This document shows, piece after piece, positions 60,045 to 64,000 of a stretch of DNA of 64,000 nt. This stretch comes from Eustoma russellianum. Taxonomy: Eukaryota > Streptophyta > Magnoliopsida > Gentianales > Gentianaceae. The notes below the pieces were generated by a model, which worked only from the letters and a program-made list of their open reading frames with translations, had not been told where the DNA came from and ran no database searches. Position 1 is the stretch's first letter. The number at the start of each line of letters is the position of its first letter. Location: contig AP025046.1 of NCBI GenBank assembly GCA_036186865.1, positions 37,570,517-37,634,516 of the forward strand. The letters are read 5' to 3'. The position numbers and the translations under genes are program-made.

Positions 60045-60075
<31 letters not shown>

Positions 60076-63000
60076 AGAAGAATCTGTCGGGAGTTTGTTA
60101 GCTTACGACTATAGACTTGAAAATATCCAAACAATGCAAAGCAATAAAACATTGACTGAACCATGGAAATCAGTTGTTGCATAAGCATAAGAGGCAAAAG
60201 TACATGGAAACACTCGCACGCACACACAAATAACAACCTTGCACAACAACAATACAAACCATCATTCATCAGGAAGAACATACCCACAGAACACAAAATA
60301 CATGCATGCCTTTGCTATAGCCCTAGCTTGACGGGGTCATATATTGATTGGTCTCCTTGTTGAAAGCTAAGTTTCAAGTAACATAAGCAGGACTTGATAT
60401 TTCTCACCAAAATATTTCGGGTTGTAAATTTAGCAATGCGTCATGCATGACCAAGAACGATGAAAAAGCAACAAATATCAGAAGAAACAGTTTTTTCTAA
60501 TAAAGTTGAAATCATAAGAAGCATAAATTCTTATCCTTTTTTTTCCTTTTGTTTCTTTTGTATAGCTTCATTAAATTCACCTCCCTTCAAAACAATTATC
60601 ACCTTGTTGACTCCCTTGCAACAACGCATCTAAATCTTCTCAAAGTTAAACTTTAACATCCCAAATTTGAGATGGTAAGAAGATTGATCATCTCATTCCC
60701 CAAAACCAGCTTAACAGCTTTGAATCACCAAACACTATCTTTCAAGAACTTAACCAAAGGATTCCACTCCACTCCTTGTCCTGTTACACTCGTCCAACCC
60801 CTAGGCTTTTTGCCTTACCAATTAGTAGCTAACAGAAATAAAATATTTACTCCTTTTTTCTACTGATTGTGTCCAGAACCTCAATTCCTTTACTTTTACT
60901 TCATCTCTTAAATTATAGCTTAGGAAAACAAATGTCCAGTGTCAGATCAGAGAGCGACGGATTTGAGTAATTTGGACAAATGTAAAACAAAAAAAAAACG
61001 GAAGTAGCAATTGTGTAACAAGTGAAATAGTAATATAAGACTTACTCTTGCAAACAATTTATCAAATGTCAACTAGTTAGTTCTCTTAAAAAAAAAAGAA
61101 TCTGGACAATATACAACCAGCTGTTAATGTTAGGAATTAAACCATCCTAATATATAGAAGGCGAACATCTGTCACAGTCTGACTTGCCTAGTCCAAGTGA
61201 CAATGCGACAATATTCAGCTATATGAATCATTGATCTACATGATGCTCTAAAAACAAATCATATCCTCCCTAAATGTCACGTCTCCTCTGTCTCCCACTA
61301 TGTCTTTTTCAGCACGAATCTCTTCTTGTACCCGGTGATGCCTATTCAATGCATCTAAACCACCTCTGTATATTACTATACAATGTTAAACCTAACTCTG
61401 TGGAAACGCCTCTTGAACTAGCCTATCACCAACCCAAATAAAAAAGAATTTTATTAGGTTGGTGGACAGCATAAAACCTTGCTCAACATAAATATGGATC
61501 AAAATGAGAAGCCGCCAAAGGTCAATCATTTATATGTACATAATCAAAAGTTTAAGTGCATGTGGAATATAATAGAATGAACCAAACATTTTCTATACTT
61601 TCAATTCCATATTATCGGTTGGCAGTTTTGTCAAAGTCCTGAAAACAATATGGCAAAGGTTTTTATTGCAATTTCAACAGACTTTTCGATTTTGTCTTAT
61701 CATTTAACGATTAATAGTATTTTCAAAAAGGAGAGAATATACACACACACACACATATATATTTGGAAGCATAACTGTGTTTCTATTTCTCACTCTTCAC
61801 AAACCGCTCCAAGACCCTACATTCACTCCAGTGGAGTCAGCTGATTCAGTAAAAAGAATGAGTAACTTAACAGTGTTAACTCATAACGGCATACTTTATA
61901 GATTATAATGCTAGAAGGAAGATAATCCAGGTCCACTTACAAACTAAAAGAAACTAAGAACAAGAAGCAGCATGCTGAAAACTGGATCCTTGACAAATCC
62001 CACAAACATGGCAAGGAATTGAAGCGTAAGGCAAAATGTATTGAAACATATAAAAGAACTTCATAGTCAAAGGAAGAACTAAAAAATTGAGATATTACAT
62101 ATATAAAAATATTATAATTAAAATGAAAGTCCTACCCCCAAAATAATCAATTTCAGCACCTTCCGGAAACCGAAAACCTTTCCATCACTATCAAAGGTTG
62201 CATGCCACCTGTCTGGCTTGAGCATCTTGCTTATCTGCGACAATCAATTATGGCTAGTAGAAGTTAATGCACGACTATCATAATCAGAAGCCACCTAAAA
62301 TCCAGAACATTCATTTCTACAACAAAAATTTTATAACTACTATCACTAACTGCAAAATGCAAGCAAAGGTATGATTTACTTGATATCAGTTTATCAATAT
62401 TCTCAAATAGTAAGCTTTATATATCGAGAACTTAATTAACCATTTTCTGCGTTGTCAAAAACCTGATATTGCAAAATGTTAAGCACGACCTCAGCTCTCC
62501 GAAGTTTTTACAAATGCCAACTCCTATCGGCACAACTTCAGTTGGTAACAACTTAGCTCCATCAACAATTTTCAACCTCAAATCAGTTAATGAGTCTAAT
62601 CCCTTAAGGTCAACAATAATTCAGCACCAAACAACAGAAATTTATAGATTAAATAAAGGTTCACGAGTTCAACATATCAAAGGCCACTTTTGACACTTTC
62701 ACTATCAGCAAGAAGAATAAGGCTCTATCTGCACTTCCATATTTTGTATTTTTCATTTTCCATTATGATGATGTAAGCAAATATTTGATTTTCTATTTTT
62801 GACTTAATACCTTTTTTTATAGTTACTGACTTATCAATACATATGATATAAAATATTCAATATGGTATTTGTTTTAATCATTGTAACATGTTTTTAATAT
62901 AAGCTAATAGGTTTTAAAAACAATACCACTAGTTTGTGTAAAAGTTATTTCTTTTGCATGGTGAAAAATATAAAAGTGAAAAAGTGAGTTAAAACTTTAC

Positions 63001-63685
63001 TGGAAAGTGTGCAGGGTAAAAAAATAAAAAATGGAAATGGAAGAACAAAGCACGTCCTAATTTTCTTGCGACTGAAGTCAACATGAAATCTGACTAATTT
63101 AAATAAGTATCCACATAATGCTTACAATAAAAAAAATATCCACATAATGACTGTTCAAAGAGACAATAAACCAACAGATTATTGTGCTTTTCATTCGTAA
63201 CCAATACCTTCACCAAAGAAACTGTCAAAATTATATAAGCCAAAGACAAAGCTTCATATATTTCATTCAAGCAGAGCAAAGCAATACTCAGTTCTTAGAT
63301 CATATGCCTATCACTTCAAATTCCCCAAAAACTATTCCCAGATATCCTATGGAAAGAGGGGTGATTAGGGGGTAATGCGAAACGGAAACTTGTTTATAGG
63401 CCAAATATAACTGTGCTCATATCCATAGGCCACGATAGGGGTGCATACTGTATAATATTTTTTTTTAAAACGAAGCAAATATTAACCTTAATGCATGAAA
63501 GTATAATTATTTACAGCAATGAAATGCAAGGAAGTTTCTGAGATTCTTACAGCTATAACAACCTTTATAGGTGGCTGATGAAGACAAGGCTGGCGAATGT
63601 CTCGAAGGATTGAACTCACCCTTTGTAAGTTTACAGTAGCTCCCTTTCCGCATTTCCATAGTTTTATGTCTCCGTCAAAAGACAT
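48593..63685 (-). CDS. TBC-domain Rab GTPase-activating protein, 10 exons, 691 aa
   Basis: Exons, 5' to 3' on the minus strand: 63551-63685, 62136-62234, 59835-59938, 53304-54100, 53059-53181, 52861-52949, 52549-52749, 50484-50885, 49069-49152, 48593-48634. They sum to 2,076 bp with every junction in phase, giving 691 residues. TBC proteins stimulate GTP hydrolysis by Rab GTPases in membrane traffic. Visible motifs: R-x3-W-x2-LLG at about residues 85-94 (RPEVWEFLLG), the arginine finger I-x2-D-x2-R at 378-384 (IVVDVVR), and the glutamine finger Y-x-Q at 417-419 (YCQGM). A Ser/Asp-rich, low-complexity insert lies at about 130-300, inside the TBC region. The start ATG (MSFDGDIKLW) is the first one after an in-frame stop. 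Introns are GT-AG except intron 8, which appears to be GC-AG. Exon 10 is only 42 bp. It looks functional; the exact paralogue cannot be named. Confidence 0.93.
48983..49074. repeat. 43-bp direct duplication at the exon 9 splice donor of the TBC gene
   Basis: Two copies (48983-49025 and 49032-49074) of a segment starting aaaaacatatttctactag and ending cttgaccttgta differ by one base and are offset by 49 bp. The right copy spans the exon 9 / intron 9 boundary (exon end at 49069). Confidence 0.9.
49319..49332. repeat. poly(T) tract in TBC intron 8
   Basis: An uninterrupted T run, broken by one A just beyond, directly left of the SINE-like copy D. Confidence 0.8.
49340..49620 (+). repeat. TTG-tailed SINE-like repeat, copy D, in TBC intron 8
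   Basis: The best preserved of the four copies: 'gtgtgtaagagtgtcaaatgg', 'aaaatgactcactaaatt', 'gacgcaattttcattatgg', 'aaaaacaacctctatgtg', 'ggtaaggttgcgtacaccc', 'cgccataggtggaag' and a tail of ttgttgtaatgttgttg. It lies opposite to the gene and away from exon edges. 'gtgtaagagtgtc' occurs at both 49342 and 49610, and could be a target duplication. Confidence 0.65.
50886..52548. other. TBC intron 7
   Basis: 1.66 kb. An open stretch at 51945-52403 on the plus strand has no recognisable domain. No clear transposon is seen. Confidence 0.6.
54101..55299. other. TBC intron 3, gene-proximal part
   Basis: Non-coding. Near 54618, 'ggtaagcaaaatttcataaat' resembles the reversed 3' end of an L1-type LINE, and a similar 'gtaagcaaatttcattaaaa' occurs at 58808. 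Otherwise nothing is recognised. Confidence 0.4.
55300..57500. repeat. unclassified LTR-like repeat in TBC intron 3
   Basis: A 2.2-kb block starts near 'attgtcacaaacgg' and ends 'ggcgggccgttaca'. It has internal words typical of long gypsy LTRs (for example 'ccgacatgtatcc', 'gcaccgtgctgagaccc') and no coding frame. It may be a solo LTR. The borders and target duplication are not certain. Confidence 0.35.
57501..58760 (+). mobile_element. retroelement 5' end: LTR edge, PBS and leader
   Basis: At 57974-57984 the plus strand reads TGGTATCAAAG directly after catcaaca, matching the initiator-tRNA primer site following an LTR ending in CA. The LTR would occupy roughly 57500-57973. The following leader is T-rich and no gag frame is found before the fragment ends. 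Confidence 0.45.
59111..59433 (-). pseudogene. copia gag N-terminus in TBC intron 3
   Basis: On the minus strand the gag begins at the ATG near 59366 (MAEINETEATPAIEQLL). In a shifted frame it continues ITNHKLNGN, NNHLSWSKVVETFITGRC and KEDYLFGVE, ending near 59150. It is a short 5' fragment of a copia gag similar in type to that of Copia-1. Confidence 0.7.
59409..59433. repeat. GGTGAT microsatellite
   Basis: Four tandem units of gatggt within the leader of the copia fragment. Confidence 0.85.
59434..59446 (-). other. primer binding site of the intronic copia fragment
   Basis: The minus strand reads TAGTATCAGAGCC, one base from the initiator methionine tRNA primer site, immediately inside the LTR at 59447-59771. 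Confidence 0.75.
59447..59771 (-). repeat. copia LTR in TBC intron 3
   Basis: On the minus strand it starts TGTAGAAATAC, close to the TGTAGAAAATAAG of Copia-1, and like Copia-1 it contains two 'aacggct' words (plus view: ccaacggctg, ctaacggctc). It is therefore a relative of Copia-1. It contains a tandem repeat near 59646-59711. The partner 3' LTR is not in the window, so the fragment is a truncated element. Confidence 0.65.
59646..59711. repeat. short tandem repeat in the intronic copia LTR
   Basis: Two copies of 'gtgtatatcctc.atgtgtatatgtgtataaact' with one base change, followed by a third partial, TA-rich unit. Confidence 0.85.
60029..60073. repeat. C16-A29 homopolymer junction in TBC intron 2
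   Basis: 16 C residues (60029-60044) followed at once by 29 A residues (60045-60073), about 90 bp from exon 3. The A run could be a retro-insertion tail on the plus strand. The C run is unusual and prone to assembly error. Confidence 0.95.
60074..62135. other. rest of TBC intron 2
   Basis: AT-rich with no exon or recognised transposon. It contains an (AC)n/(AT)n microsatellite at about 61740-61763. Confidence 0.6.
62235..63550. other. TBC intron 1
   Basis: 1.3 kb of AT-rich sequence. Nothing recognisable beyond short A and T runs. Confidence 0.6.
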
Positions 63686-64000
63686 CAGATGTTGAATCAA
63701 TGATTCTTCTTCCCACTAACTAAGCTAAATTATCCTTCAATGTTTCACGCTTCATCACTCAGCAGAATAAAAAATATCTTTTGTTCCTGAAAGCCTTCAA
63801 GTAAAGCATAATAACGTGGATCAGAAGAGCTTAAGAACTTAGTGAACAACACAGAGTCACAGATACACTTAGCAGTTAAAAAACCATGTGATGAACTTAA
63901 AAATAAACAAACTACGAACATATCCACTTTGAGTGAAATATTATTCTACGGCAGCTCCATACGCAAGATATTTGTTAACACAAAATTTGCATTTAACCAC
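63686..64000 (-). other. TBC 5' UTR or upstream region
   Basis: Directly upstream of the start codon is an in-frame TAG, within 'cttagttag' followed by tggg on the minus strand. This could also be a splice acceptor, so an upstream non-coding or coding exon is possible. No promoter element can be assigned before the window ends. Confidence 0.35.

Overview
This window is eudicot plant nuclear DNA. The evidence is two intron-rich host genes with plant-type products, many plant LTR retrotransposons (Ty1/copia and Ty3/gypsy), a MULE transposase, and SINE copies of the TTG-tailed TS type and the Au type. The SINE types suggest an asterid-like dicot, but that is inference and no species can be named from the sequence. 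Most of the window is transposon-derived. I found no bacterial-type operons, CRISPR arrays, tRNA genes or rRNA genes.

Layout, left to right. 1-990 is intergenic with a SINE-like copy. 991-6781 is a complete-length copia element on the minus strand (Copia-1): 203-bp LTRs, a 5-bp target duplication, PBS and PPT. 8063-14208 is a second complete-length copia on the plus strand (Copia-2): about 0.87-kb LTRs and a 5-bp target duplication, with LTRs rich in ATCGATCGAT palindromes. 14851-18393 is a minus-strand chitinase-like gene of family GH19 (CTL type) in three exons, with exon 1 broken by several single-base deletions. 19788-20078 may be a LINE tail. 20530-31956 is an 11.4-kb Ty3/gypsy element of the Tat type on the minus strand. 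It carries a spliced-looking antisense gene and a 68-bp tandem array between its pol genes and its 3' LTR. 31957-40375 holds decayed copia pieces: an isolated gag, then a SIRE-like pol with an extra downstream ORF and a 3' LTR, interrupted by a SINE with an 18-bp target duplication. 40720-43126 is a decayed MULE transposase. 43200-48200 holds a Stowaway-like end, a hAT-like MITE and RTE-clade LINE fragments.

48593-63685 is the best host gene: a 10-exon TBC-domain Rab GTPase-activating protein on the minus strand. I could assemble its exons by eye into one uninterrupted 691-codon frame. Its introns, especially the 5.7-kb intron 3, contain retroelement fragments, microsatellites and a SINE.

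The two host genes are not functionally linked in any way I can see. CTL proteins act in cell-wall cellulose assembly; TBC proteins act in membrane traffic. The points most worth a second look are the antisense gene inside the Tat element with its own TATA box, the shared ATCGATCGAT palindrome clusters in two different copia lineages, the predicted GC-AG intron in the TBC gene, and the excess of single-base homopolymer indels in the Tat LTRs and the chitinase-like exon 1, which may reflect assembly error rather than biology.
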